A DNA stretch of 47,560 bases, taken from Planctomycetia bacterium (GTDB taxonomy: Bacteria; Planctomycetota; Planctomycetia; Pirellulales; UBA1268). The position numbers and the translations under genes were made by a program. The notes beneath the pieces are model-generated. The model had not been told where the DNA came from, did not search any database, and was given only the letters and a program-made list of their open reading frames with translations. Positions 17,573-26,146 of the stretch are shown piece after piece. Within the stretch, counting starts at the first letter, position 1. Every line of letters begins with the position of its first letter. The stretch is from positions 1-47,560 of the forward strand of contig RFPF01000001.1 of assembly GCA_009926295.1 (NCBI GenBank). Reading direction: 5' to 3'.

Positions 17573-18841
17573 GTGAATGCCATCTTCATCGGGGTGTGCT
17601 CCGCGATCCTTGCCTGCCTCGCTGCCGCATGGAGTGAGGGGCGCGCAACGGCGGAATCTCCGGCGGACTGGCCGCGGTGGCGCGGTCACGAGGGCGGCGG
17701 GCAGGGAGGCGACGTCGCGCTGCCCGAGGACTGGAGCGCCGCCGCCTGGACATGGACGGCCGATCTCCCGGGCGAGGGACATTCCTCGCCGGTCGTGTTT
17801 CGAGGGCACCTCTACGCCGCCTCCGCCGACGAGCCCTCCGGGAAGCGGTTTCTCACGTGCCACGATGCCGCCGACGGCAGCCTCCGCTGGCAGCGGGAGT
17901 TCGCCGGGCCGATCGAGCCGCACCACGCGCAGAACAGCTCCGCCTCGGGCACCGTGGCAGCGAGCGAGGACGGCGTGTTTTGGCTGTGGGCCACGAAGGA
18001 CAACCTGCGGGTCGAGGCGCTCTCGCACGCCGGTGCCCCGCTCTGGCACGTCGATCTCGGGCCGTACGCGTGCGAGCACGGCTTCGGCGCGTCGCCCGCC
18101 ATCTGGCGGAACACTGTGATCGTGCCGATCGATCAGGACGGGCCCAGCGCGATCGTGGCTCTCGACACAAAGACCGGCCGGGAACGCTGGCGGGTCGCGA
18201 GGGAAAGCGGCCGCACCTCCTACTCGACGCCGCTCGTGATCGAGCGTGCCGACGGCACGCCGCCGCAGGTCATCCTCGCCAGTAACGCACACGGCCTCAC
18301 CGGCCTCGATCCGGACAGCGGCAGCGTGCGGTGGGAATCGCGGTGCTTTCCCAAGCGCACCGTATCTTCGCCGATCGTCGTGGGTGGCAACGTCGTCTGC
18401 ACATGCGGCGAAGGGGGCGGCGACAACCTGCTCGTGGCGCTGCCGCTGCCGCTCCGTCCGCAGCCCGGAAGCGGCCAGCCGCCGGCCCCACAACCGGCCT
18501 TCACGCTCGACCGCAGCGCGGCGCCATACGTGCCGACGCCGGTTGCATCGGGTCCGCGGCTCCACCTCTGGGGTGACCGCGGGGTGGTGACGTGCGTCGA
18601 GGCCGGCAGCGGCGAGACGATGTGGAAGGGTCGCGTGGGCGGCACGTTTTCGGCGTCGCCGATCGTGGCGGGCGACGCGGTGATCAACGTCTCCGCCGAC
18701 GGCGAGGTGGTCGTGGTCGCCGACGGGGACAGTTTCGAGGTTCTCGCTCGCATGCCGCTCGGCCAAACCTGCCGGGCCACGCCCGCGGTTGCGGCAGGGC
18801 GGATCTTCTTCCGCACCGCGTCGCGCCTCTTCGCCCTCTAG
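17573..18841 (+). CDS. Secreted PQQ-like beta-propeller protein
   Basis: A 422-residue exported protein. The GTG start at 17573 has a strong GGAGGGGG ribosome site 6 nt upstream and yields an immediate signal peptide (NAIFIGVCSAILACLAAAW). Mature sequence opens DWPRWRGHEGGGQ, the usual first blade of planctomycete PQQ-like propellers, then repeats of the type LTCHDAADGSLRWQREF, IVALDTKTGRERWRV, LTGLDPDSGSVRWESR and CVEAGSGETMWKGRV with the A-x-D-x-x-T/S-G-x-x-x-W blade signature. There is no catalytic domain, so it is more likely a scaffold or binding protein in the periplasm than a dehydrogenase. An ATG at 17577 opens only a shorter out-of-frame reading frame. Confidence 0.87.
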   Translation: MNAIFIGVCSAILACLAAAWSEGRATAESPADWPRWRGHEGGGQGGDVALPEDWSAAAWTWTADLPGEGHSSPVVFRGHLYAASADEPSGKRFLTCHDAADGSLRWQREFAGPIEPHHAQNSSASGTVAASEDGVFWLWATKDNLRVEALSHAGAPLWHVDLGPYACEHGFGASPAIWRNTVIVPIDQDGPSAIVALDTKTGRERWRVARESGRTSYSTPLVIERADGTPPQVILASNAHGLTGLDPDSGSVRWESRCFPKRTVSSPIVVGGNVVCTCGEGGGDNLLVALPLPLRPQPGSGQPPAPQPAFTLDRSAAPYVPTPVASGPRLHLWGDRGVVTCVEAGSGETMWKGRVGGTFSASPIVAGDAVINVSADGEVVVVADGDSFEVLARMPLGQTCRATPAVAAGRIFFRTASRLFAL

Positions 18842-18899
18842 CCGGGGCTGAACGCGGACCACTCTCGCCGGTGTGTGTGTTTTGTTAGGCTTCGCCGCC

Positions 18900-20204
18900 A
18901 TGAGCCGAGCCGAGCAGCTGCCCCCGCCCCTCACGATCTGGATCGTCAATCCGTTCGACGACGTTCCCGGCGAGGGTCTGCCGCCGCTGCGATACTGGTC
19001 GCTCGCCCGGGTGCTCGCCGCCCGTGGCCACGACGTGACCTGGTGGAGCGCGACGTGGAGCCACCGGCGAAAGGCCGCCCGGAACGTACCGCTGGGCATC
19101 CGCGACGAAGAGAATTTCGCCGTCAGGCTCGTGGCCGTGCGGCCCTATCGGAAAAACGTGTCCTTGGCCCGGATCGGCAGCCACCGGGACTTCGGACGCT
19201 CCTTCGAGCGGCTGGCCGCGGAGGGCGTGGCCTCGGGCCAACTCGAGCGGCCCGACGTGATCCTCGCCAGCCTGCCGCCTCTCGAGGGGCCGGAGGCGGC
19301 GGCACGGCTCGCGAAGCGGCTCGACGCGGTATTCGTGTGTGACATCATGGACGCCTGGCCGGAAACGTTCGCGCGGCTGATCCCGGGCCCCGCGTGGTTT
19401 CAACGACTCGTCGCGCCGCTCGTACTCGGTGGGATGGCCACCCGACGCGACGCGGTGCTGACCGCCGCCGAGGCCGTCTCCACCGCGTCCGAGAGCTACC
19501 TCGACATCGTCCCGCGGCGTCACGAGACCGCCGCGGATTCTGCGCCCGTCCCCACGCATGTCTGCCACCTCGGGGCCTACGTGGCCGAGTATCCCGAGCC
19601 GCCGCGGCTCTCGCCCGCCCAGATCGACGCGTCGCTCGCGCCGGAGCCGGCACAACCGCTGAAGTGCGTCTATGGCGGTTCGCTGGAGGCCGGGCAGGAC
19701 CTCGATACCCTCGTCACCGCGGCCCGGCTTCTCGCATCCTCCGGAACGGCCGCGGAGATTCACGTGGCCGGTGGCGGTTCGCTCCTCGATCGCCTCCGCA
19801 ACGCGGCCACCTCGCTCGGCGGTTCGTGCCGGCTCGTCGTGCACGGCCTGTTGGCCCGGGGCGACTACGTGAGGCTGCTCGCGGCGTGCGACGTGGGCCT
19901 CGTGCTCGTGAAGCCGGAGTCGCGCGTGGCCGTCCCGTACAAGGCCTGCGACTATGCGGCCGCCGGCCTCGCCATCGTGAACTCGCTGCCGGGGGAACTC
20001 GAGCGACTCGTGGCCACACATGCCGCGGGCCTGACCTACGCCGCCGGCGACCCGGCATCGCTCGCGAGGGCGATCGCTTCGTTCGCGTCCGACCGCCATC
20101 TGCTCCAGGGTTGCCGCCAGGGCAGCCGCCGGCTGGCGGCCGCAGCCTTCGACCGCGAGAAGACGTATCTGCTGTTCGCCAGGTGGCTGGAGTCCCTGGC
20201 GTGA
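18900..20204 (+). CDS. Glycosyltransferase family 4 (TuaC/WbuB-like)
   Basis: About 434 residues from ATG 18900, 58 nt after the propeller gene. The N-terminal half has IWIVNPFDDVPGEGLPPLRY and SLARVLAARGHDVTWWSATW. The C-terminal half has LKCVYGGSLEAGQDLDTLVT, GDYVRLLAACDVGLVLVKPE and VPYKACDYAAAGLAIVNSLP, matching the branch that replaces E-x7-E with a K-x-x-D/E-Y loop. It is the last plain transferase before the exporter genes. It may belong to the same operon as the propeller and exporter, since all are on + with short spacers. Confidence 0.87.
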   Translation: MSRAEQLPPPLTIWIVNPFDDVPGEGLPPLRYWSLARVLAARGHDVTWWSATWSHRRKAARNVPLGIRDEENFAVRLVAVRPYRKNVSLARIGSHRDFGRSFERLAAEGVASGQLERPDVILASLPPLEGPEAAARLAKRLDAVFVCDIMDAWPETFARLIPGPAWFQRLVAPLVLGGMATRRDAVLTAAEAVSTASESYLDIVPRRHETAADSAPVPTHVCHLGAYVAEYPEPPRLSPAQIDASLAPEPAQPLKCVYGGSLEAGQDLDTLVTAARLLASSGTAAEIHVAGGGSLLDRLRNAATSLGGSCRLVVHGLLARGDYVRLLAACDVGLVLVKPESRVAVPYKACDYAAAGLAIVNSLPGELERLVATHAAGLTYAAGDPASLARAIASFASDRHLLQGCRQGSRRLAAAAFDREKTYLLFARWLESLA

Positions 20205-20295
20205 GGCCCGCGGACTCTCCGCCCCGGTCGTGGGCGGATGATTTGCCGTTGTGGCCGCCGTCGACAGGCTTCATCATGACCGGTCTCTGGACCGT

Positions 20296-21933
20296 ATGGC
20301 AGACACTGCAGGGAATCATGGCGGCACGGTGATCCGGCCGTGGGCGCGGCTCGTGGAACTCTTGCGCCTCGAGCGGCGCGACGTGCTCACGATCCTCGCC
20401 TTCGCACTCGGCGTCGGCTTGCTCTCGATCGTCACGCCGGCGGCCATCGAGGCGCTCGTCAACACCGTGGCGTTCGGCGTGCTGCTCTGGCCGGTGGTAG
20501 TGCTGTCTCTCGTCATGCTCGCGTTCCTCGTCTTCTCGGCCGTCCTGCGGGCGATGCAGACGGCTGTGGCCGAGTACATGCAGCGCAGGATCTTCGCCCG
20601 CGCGGCCAACGCCTTCGCGACCCGATTCGCCCGGGCGGAGATCGAATCGTTCGACGGTCTCAATCCCACCGACGTCGTCAACCGGTTCTTCGAGGTGGCG
20701 ACGGTGCAGAAGTCGATCACGTCGCTGCTCGTGGACGGCGTGGCGATCGCGATGACGACGATCGTCGGCCTCGTCGTGCTCGCCTTCTACCACCCCTACC
20801 TGCTGACCTTCGCTTTCGTGATGGTGGGGATGGTGGCATTCCTCGTGCTCGGGCTCGGGATCGGGGGCGTGCGGACGAGCATCCGAGAAAGCTATGCGAA
20901 GTTCGACGTGGCCGCGTGGCTGGAGGAGATCGCGAAGTGCCCGCACACCTTCCGCTTCGGCAAGGGGGGCAGCCTCGCGCTGGAGCGGGCCGGCGCGCTC
21001 ACGGCCGCCTACGTGGACGCCCGCCGCGCCCACTTCCGCGTCGTCTGGCGGCAGACGCTCTTCGCCCTGCTGCTCGAGGCGATCGCCAGCACCGTGCTCC
21101 TCGGCCTCGGCGGCTGGCTCGTGATCAACCGCCAGCTCAACCTCGGCCAGCTCGTGGCCGGCGAGCTGATCGTGACGCTCGTGCTCACGGCACTCTCGAA
21201 GCTCGGCAAGTACGTCGAGATCTTCTACGACCTCCAGGCCTCGCTCGACAAGCTGGGCGTGATCTCCACGCTCACCCTCGAGCCCGAGGGGGGCGAGCAC
21301 CTGCCGCCACGCGATACGCCGATGCAGGTGGTCGCCGAGATCGGCCAGAGCGGCGGCCCCCCGCGCCGGCTGGTTGCCCGCCCCGGCGAACGCGTGGCCG
21401 TGATCGGCCCCTCGGGATCGGGCAAGACGTTCCTTCTCGAGACGCTCGCGCTGCTCCGCCTTCCACACGAAGGCCTGCTCGAATTCGACGGCATCGACGC
21501 CCGCTCGCTCGACCGCGCCTCCACGCGGCTGCGGATCGCGCTCGTGGGCCAGGCCGAGACCTTCGCCGGCACCGTGGCGGAAAACATCCGCGTGGGCCGG
21601 AGCGAACTCTCGGCCCTCGACGTGCAGAAGTCGCTCGACATGGTGGGACTCGACGACACCGTGGCCCGCCTGCCTCAGGGTGCCGCCACGGCGCTGGCCT
21701 CCGATGGCCTGCCGCTTTCCACGAATGAGCTCCTGCGGCTCTCGATCGCCCGGGCGATCGCCGGCCGGCCGCGGCTCTTGCTCATCGACGGGCTGCTCGA
21801 CGGGCTCGACATCCACGAATGCCCACAGCTCCTCGAGGCGCTCTTCGAACGCTCGGCCCCGTGGACGCTCGTCGTCGTGACCGCTCGCGACGACATCCGC
21901 AACCGCTGTGACAAGACGGTGGAATGGCCATGA
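20296..21933 (+). CDS. ABC exporter, type I secretion type, with non-canonical ATPase
   Basis: A 545-residue half-transporter. Residues 30-300 hold six likely membrane helices with the ABC exporter-1 pattern (LTILAFALGVGLLSIVTPAA at the start). The nucleotide domain follows: Walker A is intact (GPSGSGKT, 371-378), and the Q-loop VGQAETFAGTVAENI is present. The remaining motifs differ from the consensus: LSTNE (474-478) where LSGGQ is expected, LLLID-G (G499 for the catalytic Glu), and VVVTARDD with Ala530 where the H-loop His should be. ATP hydrolysis is therefore doubtful, though binding is likely. The start could also be GTG 20329. It overlaps HlyD by ATGA and forms a tripartite system with the two following genes. 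Confidence 0.85.
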   Translation: MADTAGNHGGTVIRPWARLVELLRLERRDVLTILAFALGVGLLSIVTPAAIEALVNTVAFGVLLWPVVVLSLVMLAFLVFSAVLRAMQTAVAEYMQRRIFARAANAFATRFARAEIESFDGLNPTDVVNRFFEVATVQKSITSLLVDGVAIAMTTIVGLVVLAFYHPYLLTFAFVMVGMVAFLVLGLGIGGVRTSIRESYAKFDVAAWLEEIAKCPHTFRFGKGGSLALERAGALTAAYVDARRAHFRVVWRQTLFALLLEAIASTVLLGLGGWLVINRQLNLGQLVAGELIVTLVLTALSKLGKYVEIFYDLQASLDKLGVISTLTLEPEGGEHLPPRDTPMQVVAEIGQSGGPPRRLVARPGERVAVIGPSGSGKTFLLETLALLRLPHEGLLEFDGIDARSLDRASTRLRIALVGQAETFAGTVAENIRVGRSELSALDVQKSLDMVGLDDTVARLPQGAATALASDGLPLSTNELLRLSIARAIAGRPRLLLIDGLLDGLDIHECPQLLEALFERSAPWTLVVVTARDDIRNRCDKTVEWP

Positions 21934-23297
21934 GTCAGACAGCCTCGTTCGACGACGTGCTGCGGGGATCGGCCACGCCACGGATGGTGCGCTGGCTGGC
22001 CCGCCTCGTGATCCTGCTTTTCCTGGCCACCCCATTCCTCCTCGCCTTCGTGCCTTGGCAGCAGACCGTGCAGGGCCGGGGGCAGGTCGTCGCATATTCC
22101 CCAGTCGAGCGGATGCAGGTGCTCACGGCGCGGGTTTCCGGTCAGGTGCGAAAGTGGCACGTGGTCGAGGGAAGCCGCGTGAAGATGAACGATCCCGTTG
22201 TCGATATCGAAGACAATGACCCTGAACTTGCCGCAAGGCTGGCGGCCCAACGGGAGTTTCTCGTCGGGCGTCTGGCCGCGGCCAGGCAGGAGGTGGAGGA
22301 GCAGGCCGCCGCGGCCAGGGCACAGGAATCTGCCCGCGACGCGGCGGTGAGGGCGGCGGAGGCGAATCGCGATGCGGCACGCAAGTCGATCGAGGTGGCG
22401 AAACAGGCCGGCGCCAACGCGCAGTTCGCGCAGACCTTCGAGAAGAATCGCTACGAGATGTTCGAGGACCTGTTCACGAACCCCACATTCGGCGGCCTCG
22501 AGAGCAAGCTCAATCGTGACGAGGCCCGGATGCGGGCCGATCGCGCCACCACCGACACCGAGAAGGCCTCCGCCGAAATCCAGCGGGCCGAGGCGGCCCT
22601 GCTCACGCAGGAGGCGCTCCTCGTGCAGGCCGACGCGGCCGGACTCTCGGCGATCGCGGTGGCTCGCTCCAACCTGCGCAAGAGCGAGCAGAACCTGTTT
22701 TCCATCGAACGCGAACTGCAGGAGATCGACAACCGCATCGAACGGTTCAAGGCCCGGATCATCCTGGCGCCCTGCGATGGGACCGTGTTTCGCGTCGAGG
22801 CGAACGTCGGACAGGGTGGACAGTACGTAAAGGAAGGCGACGAGCTTTGCACGATCGTGCCCGACACGAACGACCGGGTGGTCGAGCTCTTCCTCGATGG
22901 GCTCGATGCGCCCCTCGTGCGCGGCTACGCCGAACGCACCGGCGAGATGCCGCACGTCCGACTGCAGTTCGAGGGCTGGCCGGCGATCCAGTTTTCAGCC
23001 TTTCCCGAGCTCGCGATCGGCACGTTCGGCGGCAGGGTGCGGCAGATCGACGCCGCAGCCAGCGGCACGAGCGGGAAATTCCGCCTGCTCATCGAGCCGG
23101 ACGAAATGCGGCCGGGCGAGAAGTGGCCCGATCCGGAGTTCCTCCGGCAGGGCAACCAGGCGATCGGCTGGGTGTTTTTGAACCGCGTGCCGCTGGGCTA
23201 CGAGATCTGGCGCCGACTCAACGGCTTCCCGCCGGTGCTGTCGCCGATCACGAAGGACAAGGACGCCCCCAAGCCGCCCAAGATCAAGGTCCGGTAA
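21930..23297 (+). CDS. HlyD-family membrane-fusion adaptor
   Basis: A 455-residue periplasmic adaptor. One N-terminal helix (LARLVILLFLATPFLLAFVP, about 24-43) anchors it in the inner membrane. A lipoyl-like half-motif follows (RVSGQVRKWHVVEGSRVKMN), then a long alpha-helical hairpin rich in Ala, Glu and Arg (roughly 100-265), then the second lipoyl half (LAPCDGTVFRVEANVGQGGQ) and a beta-barrel domain. It would bridge the ABC protein and the TolC-like channel encoded on either side. The ATG at 21930 overlaps the ABC stop; ATG 21924 is an alternative two residues earlier. C-terminal PPKIKVR is basic and probably cytosol-independent. Substrate unknown. Confidence 0.9.
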   Translation: MSQTASFDDVLRGSATPRMVRWLARLVILLFLATPFLLAFVPWQQTVQGRGQVVAYSPVERMQVLTARVSGQVRKWHVVEGSRVKMNDPVVDIEDNDPELAARLAAQREFLVGRLAAARQEVEEQAAAARAQESARDAAVRAAEANRDAARKSIEVAKQAGANAQFAQTFEKNRYEMFEDLFTNPTFGGLESKLNRDEARMRADRATTDTEKASAEIQRAEAALLTQEALLVQADAAGLSAIAVARSNLRKSEQNLFSIERELQEIDNRIERFKARIILAPCDGTVFRVEANVGQGGQYVKEGDELCTIVPDTNDRVVELFLDGLDAPLVRGYAERTGEMPHVRLQFEGWPAIQFSAFPELAIGTFGGRVRQIDAAASGTSGKFRLLIEPDEMRPGEKWPDPEFLRQGNQAIGWVFLNRVPLGYEIWRRLNGFPPVLSPITKDKDAPKPPKIKVR

Positions 23298-23347
23298 GAC
23301 GCGGAGCCCCGGCATCCAGCCCCGCTCCGCCGCAGCCCGGCGAAGGT

Positions 23348-25141
23348 GTGGCCGAGGTCCGCCGTGCCGGGCGCTGGCTCGGCCTCGTAACGAGCCTCGC
23401 GGCTGCGTTCCTGACCATCCTGCCCGGGATGCGAACCAGCGCGGGGGAACCTGCCCTCTTTCGCCCCGCCCCGAGCCTGAGTGCGCTGGAGACGGATGCG
23501 GCTCCCCACGAGCCCCCGGCGAGCATCGTCCGGCAGTCGTTCCGGCAGCTCGCGCCGGCTGAACCGCTCCCCGCCCCCGAAGCGAGGACCGGCAGGGACG
23601 AGGGGCTCACGGCCGACGACCTCGTCGAGCGGCTGCCGGACATCCCCGAGGACGAGGCGCCGCGGCCTTTCGAGGAACTTCCCAAGGTGCCCGGCGGGGT
23701 GAAGCTCGTCGTGCCGACGGAGGCGCCGATCCCCGGAGCCGACATCGACGACCGCGACGCGCCGCTCACGCTCTGCGAGGTTCTGCAGAGCGTCATGCTG
23801 CATTATCCGCTGCTGCAGGCGGTCGAGCGCGAACGCGCCATCGCCGCCGGCAAGCTCACCAGCGCCATGGGCGCCTTCGACACGAACGTCACCGGTGCGG
23901 GCAACGCCCTCTCACCGGGCACGTACCAAAACTACCGCTCCGACTTCGGCATGCAGCAGCTCCTGCCGTACGGCGGCGTGAGCGTGTTCGGCGGCTACCG
24001 CACCGGCTTCGGCAGCTTCCCCACCTACAACCTCCAGCAGCTCACCGCCGACGCGGGTGAGTTTCGCGGCGGGCTCTCGATGCCGCTCGCCAAGAACCGC
24101 GACATCGATCGGGCGCGGGCCACGCGGGCCCAGGCCGAGCTCGACGTATCGCTCGCCGAGCCCGTGATCCTCCGCAGCCGCCTCGACTACATGCGGGCCG
24201 CCGCCCGCAGCTACTGGAACTGGTCGGGGAGCGGCGAGCGCCGTCTGGCCGCCGACTACCTCGTGGATCTCGCCGTCGAACGCGACGTCGAGATCGGGCT
24301 CCGCGTCGAGCGGGGCGCCGTCGCCAACATCGAGCGGCTCGACAATCAGCAGAACATCGCCCTGCGGCAGGCCGTGGTCGTGCAGGCCGACCGGGCCGTG
24401 CAGCAGGCCACGATCGACCTCTCGATGTATTACCGCGACCCGGCCGGTAGGCCGCTGCTCGCCGGCCGCAGGCGGATGCAGGCGCTGCCCGAGCCCGTCG
24501 CGCCGACGGCCGTGCTCTTCCAGCAGTCGCTCACCCGTGCCCTGGGTGCCCGGCCTGAGTTTCAAAGGCTGGCCCTGCAGCGCGAGAAACTCCTCGTCGA
24601 ACGCCGATTCGCCGAGAACCAGGCGCTTCCTGGCCTCGACGCCCAGATCGCCGGCAACCAGGACGCCGGGTTCGGCACGAGCGGCCTCTCCGGCCCCTTC
24701 GGACTCGACCGCCAGGTGCTCCAGGCTTCGCTCATCTTCCAGATGCCGGCGCAGCGACGCGACGCCCGCGGCCGCGTGGCGGCGGCACACTCCCAGATCG
24801 TGCAGATCGACCGCCAAATGCAATACGCCGAGGACCAGATCCGGGCCGAGATCCAGGACACCTACTCGGCGCTCGAGCGGGCCTTCGAGTTCCACAGGCA
24901 GGCGGCCCAGCGGCTCGACCTCTCGCGGGTCGTGGCCCGCGCCGAGCGGGAGCAACTGCGGCTCGGCCGCAGCGACGTGCTTCGCGTGACGCTCCGCGAG
25001 CAGGCGAAGTTCGACGCCGAGATCTACGAAATCGGCGCCCGCCAGGAGTTCTGGCGGGCCGAGAGCGACCTGCGGGCGGCCGACACCACGCTCGGCCCCG
25101 AGAGCTGCGGCTTCCCCGACACCATGCGGCTCTGCAGATGA
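23348..25141 (+). CDS. TolC-family outer-membrane channel protein
   Basis: About 597 residues, the third member of the export system. A signal-like helix (LGLVTSLAAAFLTILPGMRT) is followed by roughly 125 residues of acidic, Pro-rich low-complexity sequence not usual in TolC. The efflux/channel core then starts with LTLCEVLQSVMLHYPLLQAV and shows the family's long helices: RAQAELDVSLAEPVILRSRLDY and DLSRVVARAEREQLRLGRSD. The repeated pairing of helical segments fits two OEP domains. It forms a barrel and tunnel spanning outer membrane and periplasm. GTG 23348 is the only start that precedes the signal segment; 50 nt separate it from hlyD. Confidence 0.87.
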   Translation: MAEVRRAGRWLGLVTSLAAAFLTILPGMRTSAGEPALFRPAPSLSALETDAAPHEPPASIVRQSFRQLAPAEPLPAPEARTGRDEGLTADDLVERLPDIPEDEAPRPFEELPKVPGGVKLVVPTEAPIPGADIDDRDAPLTLCEVLQSVMLHYPLLQAVERERAIAAGKLTSAMGAFDTNVTGAGNALSPGTYQNYRSDFGMQQLLPYGGVSVFGGYRTGFGSFPTYNLQQLTADAGEFRGGLSMPLAKNRDIDRARATRAQAELDVSLAEPVILRSRLDYMRAAARSYWNWSGSGERRLAADYLVDLAVERDVEIGLRVERGAVANIERLDNQQNIALRQAVVVQADRAVQQATIDLSMYYRDPAGRPLLAGRRRMQALPEPVAPTAVLFQQSLTRALGARPEFQRLALQREKLLVERRFAENQALPGLDAQIAGNQDAGFGTSGLSGPFGLDRQVLQASLIFQMPAQRRDARGRVAAAHSQIVQIDRQMQYAEDQIRAEIQDTYSALERAFEFHRQAAQRLDLSRVVARAEREQLRLGRSDVLRVTLREQAKFDAEIYEIGARQEFWRAESDLRAADTTLGPESCGFPDTMRLCR

Positions 25142-25147
25142 CCGGCG

Positions 25148-26146
25148 TCAGGCAGTGCGGCTGAGTTTGCGCCACGTTCGTACGAGCCGCCGCCGGATGC
25201 TCGCCACCTCGGCGGGCACCCTGTGGAGCCCGACGGCGCGGGCGGCCGAGCGACGGCGGGCCACCGGCTCGATCGGCGTCTCGAAGATCCGCGTGAACTG
25301 TCCGCGGATGGCGTCGGCCGACGCACAGGCCGGCACGCGATTGCCGCGGAGCCATGGCCGGGCCAGCAGCGACGCATGCAGGCCGGGGTCCCGATCGACC
25401 GCCACGACCCGCTCGACGAGGTCGTCGAGCGAGCGGCGCGTGAGCGGACCCTGGTCATGGAGCGAGAGAAAGCTTCCCGTGTCGAAGTCACGGCCCACGA
25501 GCGGATCGCCCCAGTAGATCGGGATCGACCCCACCGCCATCGGTTCGGCGACCTTCTCCGTCGTGTAGCCGGGGTGCGACTCGTTCTCGAAGGCGATCGT
25601 GAACTTGTAGTCGGCGAGGAAGGCCGTCTTGTCGGCGACGCGATGGCCGAGCGTGTTGAGCACCTTGCCGCCCGAATCGACCTGCTTGTAGCGGGAGAGC
25701 CGGTGGAAGAAGTCGTTGCGCAGTCGGCAGAGGGGATTCGACACGACGAAGGCGCAGAATTTCGTCTTCCGGACGAGCATGGCGGCGGGATCGTAGTCGG
25801 CCGGCTTCACGAGCGACTCCGGATCGACGGACAGCGCCCAGAGAGGCAGGCGAAAGTGCCGCGGGTGGGCGGTGTGCTCGAACGTGAACGCCCAGTCGCA
25901 CGCGTGCCAGTCGGGGGCCAGATTTTCCCCGGTGTAGAAGATCCGCACGCAGTCGTAGCGGCGAAACTCCCTGCGCCGCCGGCCGACGTAGGCGTAGACG
26001 ACGTAGTCGGGGTCGTCACAGATCTCCACGCGGTACCGCGGGGCGAGCAGCCGCGTGAAACTGTTGTCGCGGACGTTGAAACTGTCCCAGAACCCGACGA
26101 ACTTGATGCGGACGACGGGACGGCGGTCGGAAGGGCTGGTGTCCAT
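25148..26146 (-). CDS. Glycosyltransferase family 10 (fucosyltransferase family)
   Basis: A 332-residue GT-B enzyme. ATG 26146 gives MDTSPSDRRPVVRIKFVGFW. The GT10 hallmark runs from about residue 180 to 214: YKFTIAFENE, SHPGYTTEKVAEPMAVG, SIPIYWGDP; the E-x-x-x-x-Y-x-T-E-K residues bind the GDP-sugar. IFYTGENLAPDWHACDWAFT near 69-88 is also typical. GT10 enzymes add L-fucose (alpha-1,3/1,4) from GDP-L-fucose; some accept related GDP-L-sugars. No fucose-synthesis gene is seen here, while a GDP-mannose 3,5-epimerase is, so another GDP-L-sugar is possible. The gene's first 131 nt overlap the SYLF gene. Confidence 0.9.
   Translation of the reverse strand: MDTSPSDRRPVVRIKFVGFWDSFNVRDNSFTRLLAPRYRVEICDDPDYVVYAYVGRRRREFRRYDCVRIFYTGENLAPDWHACDWAFTFEHTAHPRHFRLPLWALSVDPESLVKPADYDPAAMLVRKTKFCAFVVSNPLCRLRNDFFHRLSRYKQVDSGGKVLNTLGHRVADKTAFLADYKFTIAFENESHPGYTTEKVAEPMAVGSIPIYWGDPLVGRDFDTGSFLSLHDQGPLTRRSLDDLVERVVAVDRDPGLHASLLARPWLRGNRVPACASADAIRGQFTRIFETPIEPVARRRSAARAVGLHRVPAEVASIRRRLVRTWRKLSRTA

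Noticed and set aside
17342..19099. Upstream extension of the second amidotransferase to an apparent 1234 residues
   Set aside because: A class II amidotransferase needs Cys at position 2, which fixes the start at 17341; the rest is antisense to the propeller and GT4 genes.
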